In this document: piece after piece, positions 1 through 8,457 of the stretch | How positions within the stretch are numbered: the stretch's first letter is position 1 | How the letters are laid out: each line of letters starts with the position of its first letter | Assembly (NCBI GenBank): GCA_900472785.1 | Contig: UCJH01000091.1 | Location: 1 to 60,301 of the forward strand | DNA length: 60,301 nucleotides | DNA from: Hyphomicrobiales bacterium | Lineage (GTDB): Bacteria > Pseudomonadota > Alphaproteobacteria > Rhizobiales > Rhizobiaceae | Direction: 5' to 3' | The notes under the pieces: model-generated | The model's input: the letters and a program-made list of their open reading frames with translations, nothing else | Databases searched by the model: none | What the model was told of the DNA's origin: nothing | Made by a program: the position numbers and the translations under genes

Positions 1-606
1 CCCTTCATCCATCGCCTGCAGCAGCCGGAAAATCCGGACGGCACGACGATCGTGCTTTTGCACGGCACCGGCGGCAACGAGACCAGTCTGCTGCAGCTGG
101 GCAGCCAGATCTCCCCGAACGCGACGCTGCTCGCGCTGCGCGGCCGCAGCCTCGATGAAGGCTTTCCGCGCTTCTTCCGGCGGTTGACCAACGTAACCTT
201 CGACCAGAAGGAAATCCTGTCCGAGGCGGAAGCCTTCGCGGCCTTTGTCAAAGGCGCCGTCGAAGGTTATGGCATCGATCTTTCAAGAACCCTGTTCGTC
301 GGTTATTCGAACGGCGCGAACATGCTGGGCGCCGTCATGCTGCTGCATCCGGGGCTTATCCGCCAGGCGGCTCTCTTCCGAGCGATGAACGTGCTGGAAA
401 CCATTCCAGGCGGCGATCTCACCGGGACCAAGGTGCTGATGACGACGGGCGCGCAGGACCCTTACGCACCCTATACGCCGGCATTGGAGAAGAACCTGCT
501 GAACGGCCATGCGCAGGTGGAAAACACCCTGCTCAACACCGGCCATGAACTCAGCCTGCAGGATGTCAGCGTGACAAGGACGTGGCTGGCCGACATCGGT
601 TTTTGA
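1..606 (+). CDS. alpha/beta hydrolase (carboxylesterase/phospholipase type), 5' end outside window
   Basis: The reading frame is open from the first base, so the start codon lies upstream and about 201 C-terminal residues are visible. Seen: an oxyanion-hole type HGTGGNE motif, the nucleophile elbow GYSNGAN, a TGAQDPYAP loop with the likely acid Asp, and TGHELS near the end with the likely catalytic His. This matches the predicted esterase/phospholipase family that includes Bacillus MhqD. It is convergent with the FMN reductase gene and lies near a VOC ring-cleaving dioxygenase, a grouping like the mhq quinone-stress genes. A cytoplasmic hydrolase is inferred; the substrate is not readable from the sequence. 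Confidence 0.85.
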   Translation, partial: PFIHRLQQPENPDGTTIVLLHGTGGNETSLLQLGSQISPNATLLALRGRSLDEGFPRFFRRLTNVTFDQKEILSEAEAFAAFVKGAVEGYGIDLSRTLFVGYSNGANMLGAVMLLHPGLIRQAALFRAMNVLETIPGGDLTGTKVLMTTGAQDPYAPYTPALEKNLLNGHAQVENTLLNTGHELSLQDVSVTRTWLADIGF

Positions 607-636
607 AGGCGCGGCGGCCGGGGTTTCAGGCCACCG

Positions 637-1194
637 TCATCTTGAAGCCGGGTTGCAATAATCCGCAAACGCCTCGATGAAGGACGCAAGCCGCTTCCTT
701 GCGTCCTCGTCGATGAGCTTGCCGTCCGCATCAAACAGCGAACTCGCCTTGGGCAGCATCAGCCGCTTGCCCGACCAGAGATCGGCACCCAACGTGTGGA
801 AGACGGCGAGCCAGGCATTCTGGCTGAGAATCGTGCCAAAATTGCCCGGCGACGTGCCGGCGAGCGCGAAGGCGCGGCCGGCAAAGACATTCGGCGCGCC
901 GGTCATGGAAGAGCCCACCCAGTCGATGGCGTTCTTGAAAACGCCGGGCATCGAATTGTTGTATTCCGGCGTGAACAGGATGACGCCATCGGCCGCCGCC
1001 ACCTGCTCCTTGAGGATCCGCACGGCCTCCGGCACGCTTTCTTTCTCGACATCGGCGTTATAGAGCGGGATGCCATCGATCGTCCCGACCGTAAAATCCA
1101 CGCCCTCCGGTGCAAGCGGCACGGCAGCGCGCAAAAGCGCGGTGTTAAACGAAGCCTTGCGCAGGCTGCCGGAAATTCCAAGCAGTTTGGTCAT
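637..1194 (-). CDS. NADPH-dependent FMN reductase family protein
   Basis: A 185-residue flavodoxin-like protein. The N-terminus MTKLLGISGSLRKASFN carries the phosphate-binding GSLRKxS loop, and FTPEYNNSMPGVFKNAIDW matches the P-E-Y-N-x-S-x-P-G motif of the NADPH-dependent FMN reductase/quinone reductase family. An in-frame upstream extension to 1296 exists, but it runs across the terminator of the neighbouring gene and has no family similarity, so the start at 1194 is preferred. These enzymes reduce quinones, azo dyes or flavin with NAD(P)H in the cytoplasm. With the esterase and VOC dioxygenase alongside, quinone or electrophile detoxification is the likely role (inference). Confidence 0.88.
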   Translation of the reverse strand: MTKLLGISGSLRKASFNTALLRAAVPLAPEGVDFTVGTIDGIPLYNADVEKESVPEAVRILKEQVAAADGVILFTPEYNNSMPGVFKNAIDWVGSSMTGAPNVFAGRAFALAGTSPGNFGTILSQNAWLAVFHTLGADLWSGKRLMLPKASSLFDADGKLIDEDARKRLASFIEAFADYCNPASR

Positions 1195-1253
1195 CGTGTC
1201 ATCCTTCCATTCTGTCGAGCGGAGATTGATGCTGAAATGCGAAAAGTACAGAC

Positions 1254-1283
1254 AAAAAAGCCGGGCGCTTGCGGCTCCCGGCT
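1254..1283 (-). terminator. Rho-independent terminator of the VOC dioxygenase gene
   Basis: On the minus strand, 19 bases after the VOC gene stop, a 7-bp GC-rich stem (AGCCGGG / CCCGGCT) with an 11-base loop is followed by six T residues. This separates the dioxygenase transcript from the reductase gene downstream. Confidence 0.85.
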
Positions 1284-1301
1284 GATTTACAGTCAAAATG
1301 T

Positions 1302-2255
1302 TCAGACCAACGGCTTCAGGCGCGCCTCGATATGCGCCCGTTTGCCCTCGAGGAACGGCGGCAGCGACAGGCTTTCACCCAGGGTCTCCATCGGCTCGTC
1401 CACGGCAAAGCCGGGACCATCCGTGGCAATCTCGAACAAAATGCCGTTCGGCTCGCGGAAATAGAGCGAACGGAAATAGTAGCGCTCGACCTCGCCGCTC
1501 GACGGCAACCGGAAACCCTGCAGGCGGGCCGTCCATTCATGCAGGGCGGCCTCATCCGGTGCACGAAACGCCACGTGATGCACGGCGCCGGCACCTTGCC
1601 GGGCCGTCGGAAGGCCGGGCTGGACTGCGACATGCAATTCGGCAGATGGACCGCCCTCGCCCATGGAAAAGACGTGCACATCGCCGATACCATCAGGCGA
1701 CGGATAGACGCGGCTTTCGACCATGTTCATCACCTGCGTCAGGACGATTTCCGTGTTGCGGATGTCCGGAACGCTCATGGTGATCGGGCCCAGCCCCTTG
1801 ATCTGGTGTTCGGCCGGAACCGGCGAGCGATCCCAGGGATGCGACGGGGCAAAACCGCCATCGTCGATCAGCCGGAAACGCTGGCCTTCACCATCTTCGA
1901 AGTCGATCGATGCGCGGCCGTCGATATCCGCGACTTCGCCGGTCTTCACCCCGAGTTCATCGAAACGGGCTTTCCACCAGGCGATTGAATCGCGGCTTCC
2001 GACGCGAAGTCCTGTGCGCGAAATGCTATGCGTGCCACGGCCCTCGCGGCCGACAGGCCAGTCGAAGAAGGTCAGGTCCGTGCCAGGCGTCGCCTGCCCG
2101 TCGGCGTAGAACAGGTGGTAGGCGCTGGTGTCGTCCTGGTTGACGGTCTTCTTGACCAGCCGCAGGCCCAAAACCTGCGTGTAAAAACGCAGGTTTTCAG
2201 GCGCATTGGCGGTGATAGCCGTCAGGTGATGGATACCGGTCAGTTGCAGGCTCAT
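1302..2255 (-). CDS. VOC-family ring-cleaving dioxygenase (MhqO-like)
   Basis: A 317-residue protein with two vicinal-oxygen-chelate modules, the usual size of the MhqO/PcpA-type ring-cleaving dioxygenases. The first module opens with [10 protein letters not shown] (metal His near residue 9-10) and [19 protein letters not shown]. The second contains GAVHHVAFR and ends with [18 protein letters not shown], supplying the likely second His and the Glu ligand. The start is supported by AGGAGG five bases upstream. Family knowledge: Fe(II)-dependent cleavage of hydroquinones or similar aromatics. The gene ends in its own terminator. Confidence 0.88.
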   Translation of the reverse strand: MSLQLTGIHHLTAITANAPENLRFYTQVLGLRLVKKTVNQDDTSAYHLFYADGQATPGTDLTFFDWPVGREGRGTHSISRTGLRVGSRDSIAWWKARFDELGVKTGEVADIDGRASIDFEDGEGQRFRLIDDGGFAPSHPWDRSPVPAEHQIKGLGPITMSVPDIRNTEIVLTQVMNMVESRVYPSPDGIGDVHVFSMGEGGPSAELHVAVQPGLPTARQGAGAVHHVAFRAPDEAALHEWTARLQGFRLPSSGEVERYYFRSLYFREPNGILFEIATDGPGFAVDEPMETLGESLSLPPFLEGKRAHIEARLKPLV

Positions 2256-2368
2256 GGCTGCCTCCTCAAAGAGAAACGATTTGAGGCGAATATCGGATGT
2301 CTGCGCCGTTTAACAAAGGCCTATCTCACGCACAGATTGTTCACGGTTATCGAACGACCTGCACCAGA

Positions 2369-2875
2369 TCATCTGCGCTTGAAATCGACCCTGACGCGCG
2401 CGACCGGGAAAATGTATTTCCAAACGGTCGCCGTGTTAGCGATCGTCCTACCGTCTTTGGCCAGCACCAGCGTGTCGAAGAAGCGGACGATGTTTTTCTC
2501 CGGCCCCGGATCGAGATCGACCAGATAATTGAACCGGGCCGTATTGCCGCTGATGCGCACCGTGGTCGCGCCGACCACGTCCTCGCGCGTGCCGCTATAG
2601 GTCGTTGGCCCTGTTCTGACGAAGCGCCATGTCTTGCGGTCCTTTTCGCCGTCGTCATAGACGAAGTCCTCGCGCAGAATAAGCGTGCCGCCGCGCAGGC
2701 GTCCGGTCAGCGTCACGTCGAACCGCCGTTTGACACCATTAATGGCGGAGAAGGAACCGACCGCCGTCGTCCTGCCGACAAAGAACGTCTCCATCAGCGT
2801 GTCTTTGGCCAAGGCCAGGCCGGGCGAAAGGATCACCGTCGCCAGAACCGCCATCGATAATACAAACCGTTTCAT
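2369..2875 (-). CDS. DUF3833-like exported protein
   Basis: A 168-residue protein. MKRFVLSMAVLATVILSPGLALA forms a Sec-type signal peptide with an A-L-A cleavage site; no lipobox Cys is visible. The mature part has the pattern of the DUF3833 family: FxGRTTAxGSF, RFDVTLTGRLRGGTLILREDFVYDDGE, KTWRFVRTG, YSGTREDVVG and a C-terminal WKYIFPVARV. An earlier in-frame Met adds 22 residues ahead of the signal peptide; the start at 2875 is chosen because it puts the signal peptide at the N-terminus. DUF3833 proteins are envelope proteins of unknown function. It stands alone between two other transcription units. Confidence 0.75.
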   Translation of the reverse strand: MKRFVLSMAVLATVILSPGLALAKDTLMETFFVGRTTAVGSFSAINGVKRRFDVTLTGRLRGGTLILREDFVYDDGEKDRKTWRFVRTGPTTYSGTREDVVGATTVRISGNTARFNYLVDLDPGPEKNIVRFFDTLVLAKDGRTIANTATVWKYIFPVARVRVDFKRR

Positions 2876-2968
2876 CTTCTCTCTCCCATTGTCTGGCTCA
2901 AGGAAGATACGAAGGAAAAGCCCTGTCGGTTTCCGCCTCACGGCGTTGTGCTGGCACGGCCGTTATTT

Positions 2969-3748
2969 TTATGTCCGGTCCACGTCGGTGAGATAGGTGT
3001 TCTCGGCTTTGGAAATCGCGAAATGCTCGGGCCGGATTTCGGCGATCATCAGATTTTCGCCATGCGAACCGGAACTGGCAAGCAGGGAGCCGTCCGGGGC
3101 GGCGATGCGCGAAAGCCCGGCAAAGGAGAATCGCGCATCCGCGCCGCAATGATTGATATAGGCGACGAAGACCTGATTCTCGAAGGCCCGCGTCTGGATC
3201 ATATGGCCGGTGATAAAGGTGCCCGACCAGCCGGCCGGGAGTGCCGTTGGTACCAGCACGGCTTCGGCTCCCGCCTGTGCCAGCCGCCGGACATTTTCCG
3301 GAAACTCGACATCGTAGCAGATCAGCATGCCGCAGGTGACACCGCGGTGATTGAAAAGCCTGGCCTCGGGCGCTCCTGCTGCAAACAGGCGGCGCTCGTA
3401 GTCGCCATAGAGATGCGACTTGCGATAGACGGTCGGCTCTGCCGCGCCATCGACATAGACAGCACTGTTGAAAACCGCCGCATCGGCCCGCTCGGCAAAC
3501 CCGGCAATGATGGCCACCCCGGTCTCCGCCGAGATCGCCTGCAGCCGTCGGACGATCGACCCGTCTGCCGGCTCCGCGAGATGGGAGATCACATCGCCCG
3601 CGCCATAGCCGGTGATGCAGAGCTCCGGAGTGACCAACAGGCTGGCGCCGGCCGTGGCCGCATCCCAGGCGGCACTCTCGATCCGGGACAGGTTCGCGCC
3701 GACATCGGCGTCGATGGATTGCATCTGGAGAGCAGCAAGCGTGATCAT
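2969..3748 (-). CDS. carbon-nitrogen hydrolase (nitrilase superfamily amidohydrolase)
   Basis: A 259-residue protein with the complete catalytic triad of the nitrilase superfamily: Glu42 in TPELCITGY, Lys110 in YRKSHLYGDYE and Cys144 in GMLICYDVEFPE. The length is normal for single-domain amidases. ATG overlaps the permease stop (ATGA), so it is the last gene of the polyamine-type ABC operon. The family hydrolyses amides, N-carbamoyl amines or nitriles in the cytoplasm. The neighbouring agmatinase-family gene and importers suggest an amide or N-carbamoyl intermediate of guanidino/polyamine breakdown, for example 4-guanidinobutyramide or N-carbamoylputrescine. That substrate guess is inference. 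Confidence 0.88.
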   Translation of the reverse strand: MITLAALQMQSIDADVGANLSRIESAAWDAATAGASLLVTPELCITGYGAGDVISHLAEPADGSIVRRLQAISAETGVAIIAGFAERADAAVFNSAVYVDGAAEPTVYRKSHLYGDYERRLFAAGAPEARLFNHRGVTCGMLICYDVEFPENVRRLAQAGAEAVLVPTALPAGWSGTFITGHMIQTRAFENQVFVAYINHCGADARFSFAGLSRIAAPDGSLLASSGSHGENLMIAEIRPEHFAISKAENTYLTDVDRT

Positions 3749-4545
3749 TTGTCGTCCGATGACATGGCGCCGAGCAGCTTCGGCAGATCGCCGAACCGTG
3801 CAACGAGGGAAAAGATGATGGCGGCCGTCGCCACGAACAGGATCGTCACCGAGGCCATGGTCGGCGTGTAGCCGTAGCGCAGCGCGTTGAAGATCTTGAT
3901 CGGCAGCGTTTCCATGGTGAAGCCGACGGTCATGTAGGCGACGATATACTCGTTGAGCGACAGGACGAAGGCAAAGGCATAGCCCGAGACGATATAGGGC
4001 AGGATCAGCGGCAGGACGACAGTGCGGAAGATCGTCCGGTCGTCGGCGCCCATCGTCGCGGCCGCTTCCACCAGCGACCGGTCGATGGCGGTAAAGCCGA
4101 GCGACAGCGTCACCAGCGGCAGCGTCACGAAGAAGATCGCGTGGCTGATCACCGCCGTCCAGGGCTGGCCGTAGAAACCCGTTGTCGCCCAGAAGGTGAG
4201 CAGTCCGAGCGCCGTGATGACCGGCGGCAGGGTAAAGGGTGCGACGCCGATAAGCTGGAAGATGTTCGCCCAGGGCGCCACCCTGCGCCACAGAAACCAG
4301 GAGAGCGGCAGGGCGATCACTACGGCGAGACCAGCAGAAAGAACCGCGAGCGTAACGGAAGCAAACAGCGCATTTCGCCATTCCGGATTAAGGAATATCT
4401 CGCCGTACCAGGACAGCGAAAAGCCCTTGGGCGGAAAGGCAAGCGTCTGCTTCTCGTTGACCGAGACACCGGCGACGACGATCATCGGCAGCGCCAGGAA
4501 AAGACCGATCAGGAAGAAGTAGAGTTTGCGGAATACCCCGGTCAT
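3745..4545 (-). CDS. ABC transporter permease, PotC-like
   Basis: A 266-residue inner-membrane protein with about six hydrophobic segments, starting MTGVFRKLYFFLIGLFLALP. It carries the EAAxxMGA-type coupling loop (EAAATMGADDRTIFRTVVLPL) that contacts the ATPase. ATGA overlaps join it to the permease before it and the amidohydrolase after it, so expression is probably translationally coupled. The pairing with a PotB-like permease, a TOBE-bearing ATPase and a PotD-like binding protein places it in the polyamine/opine/thiamine-type importer family. Confidence 0.92.
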   Translation of the reverse strand: MTGVFRKLYFFLIGLFLALPMIVVAGVSVNEKQTLAFPPKGFSLSWYGEIFLNPEWRNALFASVTLAVLSAGLAVVIALPLSWFLWRRVAPWANIFQLIGVAPFTLPPVITALGLLTFWATTGFYGQPWTAVISHAIFFVTLPLVTLSLGFTAIDRSLVEAAATMGADDRTIFRTVVLPLILPYIVSGYAFAFVLSLNEYIVAYMTVGFTMETLPIKIFNALRYGYTPTMASVTILFVATAAIIFSLVARFGDLPKLLGAMSSDDK

Positions 4546-5396
4546 GCGGCTTCCCCCTTGCGTCCGGCAATGACGGTCAACGCGACGAGACCGAGCGTGA
4601 CGAGAACCAGGAACACGGCCATGGCGGCAGCGAACGGCATGTTGGACTGGTAGATCGCCTGATCGGTGATCAGCACCGACAGCGTCCAGTGCTGCGGCCG
4701 GCCGAGAAGCTGCGGCAGCAGATAGGAGCCGAGCGCAAAGATGAACACCATGATCAGCGTCGCGGTGATCGTGTTGCGCAGGGCCGGCACGACGACGGTA
4801 AAGAAGGCCTTGACCGGCGATGCGCCGAGCGTACGGGCAGCCTCCGTCAGCGTCGGATCGAGCCGGACCAGAGCCGGGTAGAGCACGAGTACGGTATAGG
4901 GAAACGCCTGATAGACCATGCCGGTCAGCACCGCGCCGAAGCTCGGCAGCAGTGCCTTCGCCTCGCTCAGGATCCCGGCCATGACCAGAAGATTGGTGAT
5001 GCCGGCGGTGCGGGAAAACAGTGTCGACCAGGCAAAGCCAATGATGACCTCGGACAGCGACAGTACGGACAGCAGCGCGACGAGCCAGACGATCTGCACC
5101 TTCCGCTGCATGCGGGTGAGCAGGTAGGTGAAGGGCAGCGCCAGCACGACACAGCAGATGGCGACGACAACCGCCAGCATCAGCGAAAAACCCAACACAT
5201 TGGCGAAGAACCAGCTGATGAACCGCTCGTAGTTCGACAGCACGAAGGCCGGCACGTAGAAGCCGGCCTGCTGGCGCTGAAAGAACGAAACGGCGATCAT
5301 CGTTGCAAACGGTACAACGAAGAAGACGATGAGCATCGTCGCCGGAAAAAACAGCGGCGCATAATCGCCGATCTTCTGGGGCGCTTCCCGTCTCAT
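4542..5396 (-). CDS. ABC transporter permease, PotB-like
   Basis: A 284-residue inner-membrane protein with about six transmembrane segments. After a short cytoplasmic N-terminus, FFPATMLIVFFVVPFATMIAVSFF-type helix sequence begins near residue 16. The EAA loop reads TEAARTLGASPVKAFFTVVVPAL. Four-base overlaps connect it with the ATPase gene upstream and the second permease downstream. It forms the heterodimeric channel of a polyamine-type importer with the PotC-like protein. Confidence 0.92.
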   Translation of the reverse strand: MRREAPQKIGDYAPLFFPATMLIVFFVVPFATMIAVSFFQRQQAGFYVPAFVLSNYERFISWFFANVLGFSLMLAVVVAICCVVLALPFTYLLTRMQRKVQIVWLVALLSVLSLSEVIIGFAWSTLFSRTAGITNLLVMAGILSEAKALLPSFGAVLTGMVYQAFPYTVLVLYPALVRLDPTLTEAARTLGASPVKAFFTVVVPALRNTITATLIMVFIFALGSYLLPQLLGRPQHWTLSVLITDQAIYQSNMPFAAAMAVFLVLVTLGLVALTVIAGRKGEAA

Positions 5397-6430
5397 CTGG
5401 CCAGCACCACGCAGACATCCGGCGACAGCACGACGCCGACCGGCTGGCCGACGGTGACATCCGGCCGCGCCCTTGGTGTCGAAACCGCGATGATCTGGTG
5501 CCCGGCAACATCGACAAAGGTCTCGATCGTGCCGCCGAGGTCGCGCACGAAGGTGACCGTGCCGGACAGGGCGCCGGCGCCAGGCGCCGTCAGATGCACG
5601 TCTTCGGGCCGAACCGACAATGTGGCCTTGGTCATCCCCGGCTTGAAAGCGACACCCTCGACCGGATGACCGAAAACCAGCGCGCGGCCGGAGCTGTCCA
5701 GCTCGGCTTCAAGCAGGTTGGTCTGGCCGATAAAATCGGCGACGAAACTGTCGGCCGGCTTGCGATAAATCTCCATCGGCGACGCCGCCTGGCGGATTTC
5801 GCCGCCCTGCATGACGACCACGGTGTCGGCCATGGTCATCGCCTCGCGCTGGTCGTGGGTAACGACGATGGTGGTGATGCCGAGCTTCTGTTGCAGCTGG
5901 CGCAGCTCCACCTGCATGGCCTCGCGCAGCTTGGCATCGAGCGCCGACAGAGGCTCGTCGAGGAGAAAGAGCTTGGGCGAGATGGTCAGCGCCCTTGCGA
6001 TCGCCACACGCTGCCGCTGGCCGCCCGACAGCTTGGAGACCGGGCGGTCGGCATAGCCGGACAGATGAATCATCGACAGCAATTCATCGACCCGCTTCTT
6101 CTGCTCCTCCTTCGCCCGGCCACGGATGCGTAGCGGATAGGCGATGTTTTCGCCGACCGTCAGATGCGGAAACAACGCCAGCGACTGGAACACCATGCCG
6201 AGTTCGCGCTGGTGCGTTGGAACTTTTGTAATGTCCTTGCCGTCGAGCTGGATGGCGCCATCCGTCGGAAGGTCGAGGCCGGCGATCATGCGCAACAGCG
6301 TGGTCTTGCCGCAGCCGGATGGCCCGAGCAGGCACACGAAGGTGCCGTGCGGCACGGTGAGCGCCACATTGTTGACCGCGGTAAAAGTCCCGAATTCCTT
6401 CGTGACATTGTTGAGGACGAGGCCTGACAT
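5393..6430 (-). CDS. ABC transporter ATP-binding protein, PotA-like
   Basis: A 345-residue ATPase with Walker A GPSGCGKTT, a Q-loop in MVFQSLALFPHLTV, signature LSGGQRQRV, Walker B LFLLDEPLSALD and the switch His in VVTHDQREA. A C-terminal extension of about 110 residues contains SVRPEDVHL, typical of a TOBE-type regulatory domain. It overlaps the next permease gene by four bases. A 220-bp stretch holding a palindromic repeat separates it from the binding-protein gene that precedes it in the operon. It powers the polyamine-type importer; it is unlikely to serve the separate polar-amino-acid permeases, which normally use shorter ATPases without TOBE domains. Confidence 0.93.
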   Translation of the reverse strand: MSGLVLNNVTKEFGTFTAVNNVALTVPHGTFVCLLGPSGCGKTTLLRMIAGLDLPTDGAIQLDGKDITKVPTHQRELGMVFQSLALFPHLTVGENIAYPLRIRGRAKEEQKKRVDELLSMIHLSGYADRPVSKLSGGQRQRVAIARALTISPKLFLLDEPLSALDAKLREAMQVELRQLQQKLGITTIVVTHDQREAMTMADTVVVMQGGEIRQAASPMEIYRKPADSFVADFIGQTNLLEAELDSSGRALVFGHPVEGVAFKPGMTKATLSVRPEDVHLTAPGAGALSGTVTFVRDLGGTIETFVDVAGHQIIAVSTPRARPDVTVGQPVGVVLSPDVCVVLAR

Positions 6431-6481
6431 GGTGATCCAAACTATGGTGCGTCAATCTGATTGTCGAATTTGAGGATAGCT

Positions 6482-6627
6482 ACCCCCCTCTGTCACTTCG
6501 TGACATCTCCCCCTCAAGGGGGAGATCATTCTTTTCATGCCCCCACTATCGTCAGGGAGGCAAGAGGTTTGCGGCTCATCTCCCCCCTTGAGGGGGAGAT
6601 GTCGGCGTCGCCGACAGAGGGGGGTAT
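6482..6627. repeat. Intergenic palindromic repeat pair, family A
   Basis: Two inverted copies of one element flank about 50 bp. Copy 1 (6482-6527) begins ACCCCCCTCTGTC and contains the hairpin TGTCACTTCGTGACA plus a hairpin with CTCCCCC/GGGGGAG arms. Copy 2 (6578-6627) is the reverse, ending GACAGAGGGGGGTA. The same element occurs at 37344-37510. It lies between the binding-protein gene and the ATPase gene of one operon. Confidence 0.85.
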
Positions 6628-6649
6628 CCTCGCTGCGTCGGAATTACAG

Positions 6650-7738
6650 TCAACCGACGATCAGCTCCGTCCACTTCTGGTTCAGCCAATCCGACTTCGT
6701 CTGATAGAGATCGTAGCGCGGAATGATCGGCTCGATATCGGAGGAGACGGCAGCGAATTCTTCGGCCGTCAGGTCGGTCAGCTCGCGCTTGACCGTCGGC
6801 GAAGTGCCGACCTTGCGCGACAGGATCGCCTGGATCGACGGCTGGCTCATATAGTCGATGAACACATGGGCTTCCTCAACCTTGGTCGATGCGCGCGACA
6901 GAGCCCAGCAACCGGAATCCTGGATGCCGCCTTCCTTGGGGAATGTCGAGCGAACCGGATTGCCGTCGGCCGCTGCCAGGCCCGTGACGTCGTGGTAATA
7001 CTGGCCCATCGGGATTTCGCCCGACTTCAGCGACTGTTCGAACTGGGCCTCGTCACGATACCAGAGCCGGACGTTCGGCTTGACCTCGGCCAGCTTGTCG
7101 AACGCTTTCTGGAGGCCTTCCTCGGTGTCGAGCGCATTGGTGCCGCCGAAAAAGGTCTTCGCCGTCACTTCGAGCAGGAAGGAGTTTGAGACGAGCGCGA
7201 GAAGGCCGAGCTTGTCGGCGTTTGCCGGATCCCACAGGGCTTCCCAGGAGGTTGGGGCTTCCTTGTAGACGTCGGTGTTGGTCACCAGCGTGATGTACCA
7301 GGAGACGGCGCCGATGCCGGCGATGCGGCCATCCGGATATTTGTTGACGAAACGATCGATCAGGTTTCCGGCATTCTTGATCTTGGCAACGTCGAGTGGC
7401 GCCCAGAGATCGGTGGACTGGCCCTTGAGCATCGCGACCTGCGACATCATCGAGACGTCGGCCGGCGCGGCACCCGCCTTGGCAGCCTGCTCAAGCTGAA
7501 CCAGCCACGCTTCGCCCGTCGGCTCGGCGACCGATTCAACGGCGATTCCGGTCACCTTTGTGAACTCCGGGAAAATGTTCTTGTCGAACGAATCCTTGAA
7601 ATAGCCGCCATAGACGCCGACTTTCAGCGACTTGTCCTGCGCCCGCAGGATGGACGGCATGGCCAGCATCGCGGTTGCCGCAGCGCCACCGGCCAGGACG
7701 ACCCGGCGGCTGACAGGCTTGTTGACGAGATCCTTCAT
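6650..7738 (-). CDS. ABC transporter solute-binding protein, PotD-like
   Basis: A 362-residue periplasmic protein and the first gene of its operon. The N-terminus has a twin-arginine look: SRRVVLAGGAAATAMLAMP followed by a cleavable A-Q site, suggesting Tat export. The mature part starts KSLKVGVYGGYFKDSFDKNIFP, typical of the extracellular solute-binding protein family 1/PotD group. An in-frame extension to 7867 would bury the signal peptide, so 7738 is chosen. It delivers substrate to the two permeases downstream; related proteins bind polyamines, opines or thiamine. The 71 bp upstream separate it from the amino-acid permease gene, so read-through from that operon is possible. Confidence 0.9.
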   Translation of the reverse strand: MKDLVNKPVSRRVVLAGGAAATAMLAMPSILRAQDKSLKVGVYGGYFKDSFDKNIFPEFTKVTGIAVESVAEPTGEAWLVQLEQAAKAGAAPADVSMMSQVAMLKGQSTDLWAPLDVAKIKNAGNLIDRFVNKYPDGRIAGIGAVSWYITLVTNTDVYKEAPTSWEALWDPANADKLGLLALVSNSFLLEVTAKTFFGGTNALDTEEGLQKAFDKLAEVKPNVRLWYRDEAQFEQSLKSGEIPMGQYYHDVTGLAAADGNPVRSTFPKEGGIQDSGCWALSRASTKVEEAHVFIDYMSQPSIQAILSRKVGTSPTVKRELTDLTAEEFAAVSSDIEPIIPRYDLYQTKSDWLNQKWTELIVG

Positions 7739-7809
7739 CTTGTTTCTCCTTATATTCGGCACTTTGGCCGGTTCCCACATCCTACGACGAAAACGCGTGC
7801 CGCACGTCT

Positions 7810-8457
7810 CTAATATCGCGCGGCACGAAGTTCCAAGACCCGCGCATACCGTGTCAACGGAAAACACAGGGCAAAATAAATCAGCGCGACCAGACCATAC
7901 ACCTTGAAGGGCTCAAAGGTCGCGTTGTTGATGGCGTTCGACGTGCGAACCAGCTCTTCGAAACCGATAATCGACGTCAGCGCCGTGCTCTTGATCAGCT
8001 GCACGAGAAAGCCGACGGTCGGTGCGCGGGTCATGGAAAAAGCCTGCGGCAGGACGATCAATCGCATCTGCGAGACGTAGTGCAGACCAAGGCTGCTGCC
8101 GGCATCCCACTGCCCGACAGGAACGGCCTCGACCCCACCCCGCCAGATTTCAGCGAGAAAGGCACTGGCGCAAAGCGTCAGGCCAAGAACGGCGGCGGTC
8201 CAGGGCTCGATGCGGATGCCGAGCATCGGCAGCCCGAAGAACAGAAGAAACAGCTGCATCAAAAGCGGCGTGCCCTGGAAAAGGCCGATGTAATATTCAC
8301 CGAACTTCCTCAGCATGCGACGCTTGGAAATTCGCAGGAACAGAATGGTCAGCCCCACGATCGTGCCGCCGATGAAAGCGACGATCGAGAGAAGAATGGT
8401 CCAACGGGCGGCCAGCAGCAGATTGCGGACGATGTCCCAGAAGGTGAACTCGATCAT
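7810..8457 (-). CDS. polar amino acid ABC transporter permease (second of pair)
   Basis: A 215-residue inner-membrane protein of the HisM/GlnP type, with about five hydrophobic segments, the family sequence YYIGLFQGTPLLMQLFLLFFGLP, and the coupling loop DAGSSLGLHYVSQMRLIVLPQA. It overlaps the preceding permease gene by four bases. No ATPase gene of the matching 240-260-residue GlnQ type follows or precedes it in the window. Confidence 0.92.
   Translation of the reverse strand: MIEFTFWDIVRNLLLAARWTILLSIVAFIGGTIVGLTILFLRISKRRMLRKFGEYYIGLFQGTPLLMQLFLLFFGLPMLGIRIEPWTAAVLGLTLCASAFLAEIWRGGVEAVPVGQWDAGSSLGLHYVSQMRLIVLPQAFSMTRAPTVGFLVQLIKSTALTSIIGFEELVRTSNAINNATFEPFKVYGLVALIYFALCFPLTRYARVLELRAARY

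Noticed and set aside
2948-2970. TGGCACG followed by TTATT, resembling a sigma-54 promoter
   Set aside because: The -12 element lacks TTGC and the site points to the plus strand, where no gene follows.
6482-6627. Rho-independent terminator within the operon
   Set aside because: The stems are strong but belong to a dispersed repeat and lack T-runs; the ATPase and permease genes need read-through.
7739-7809. Terminator between the amino-acid permease and the PotD-like gene
   Set aside because: The CGTGC/GCACG arms leave a one-base loop, too small for a hairpin terminator.
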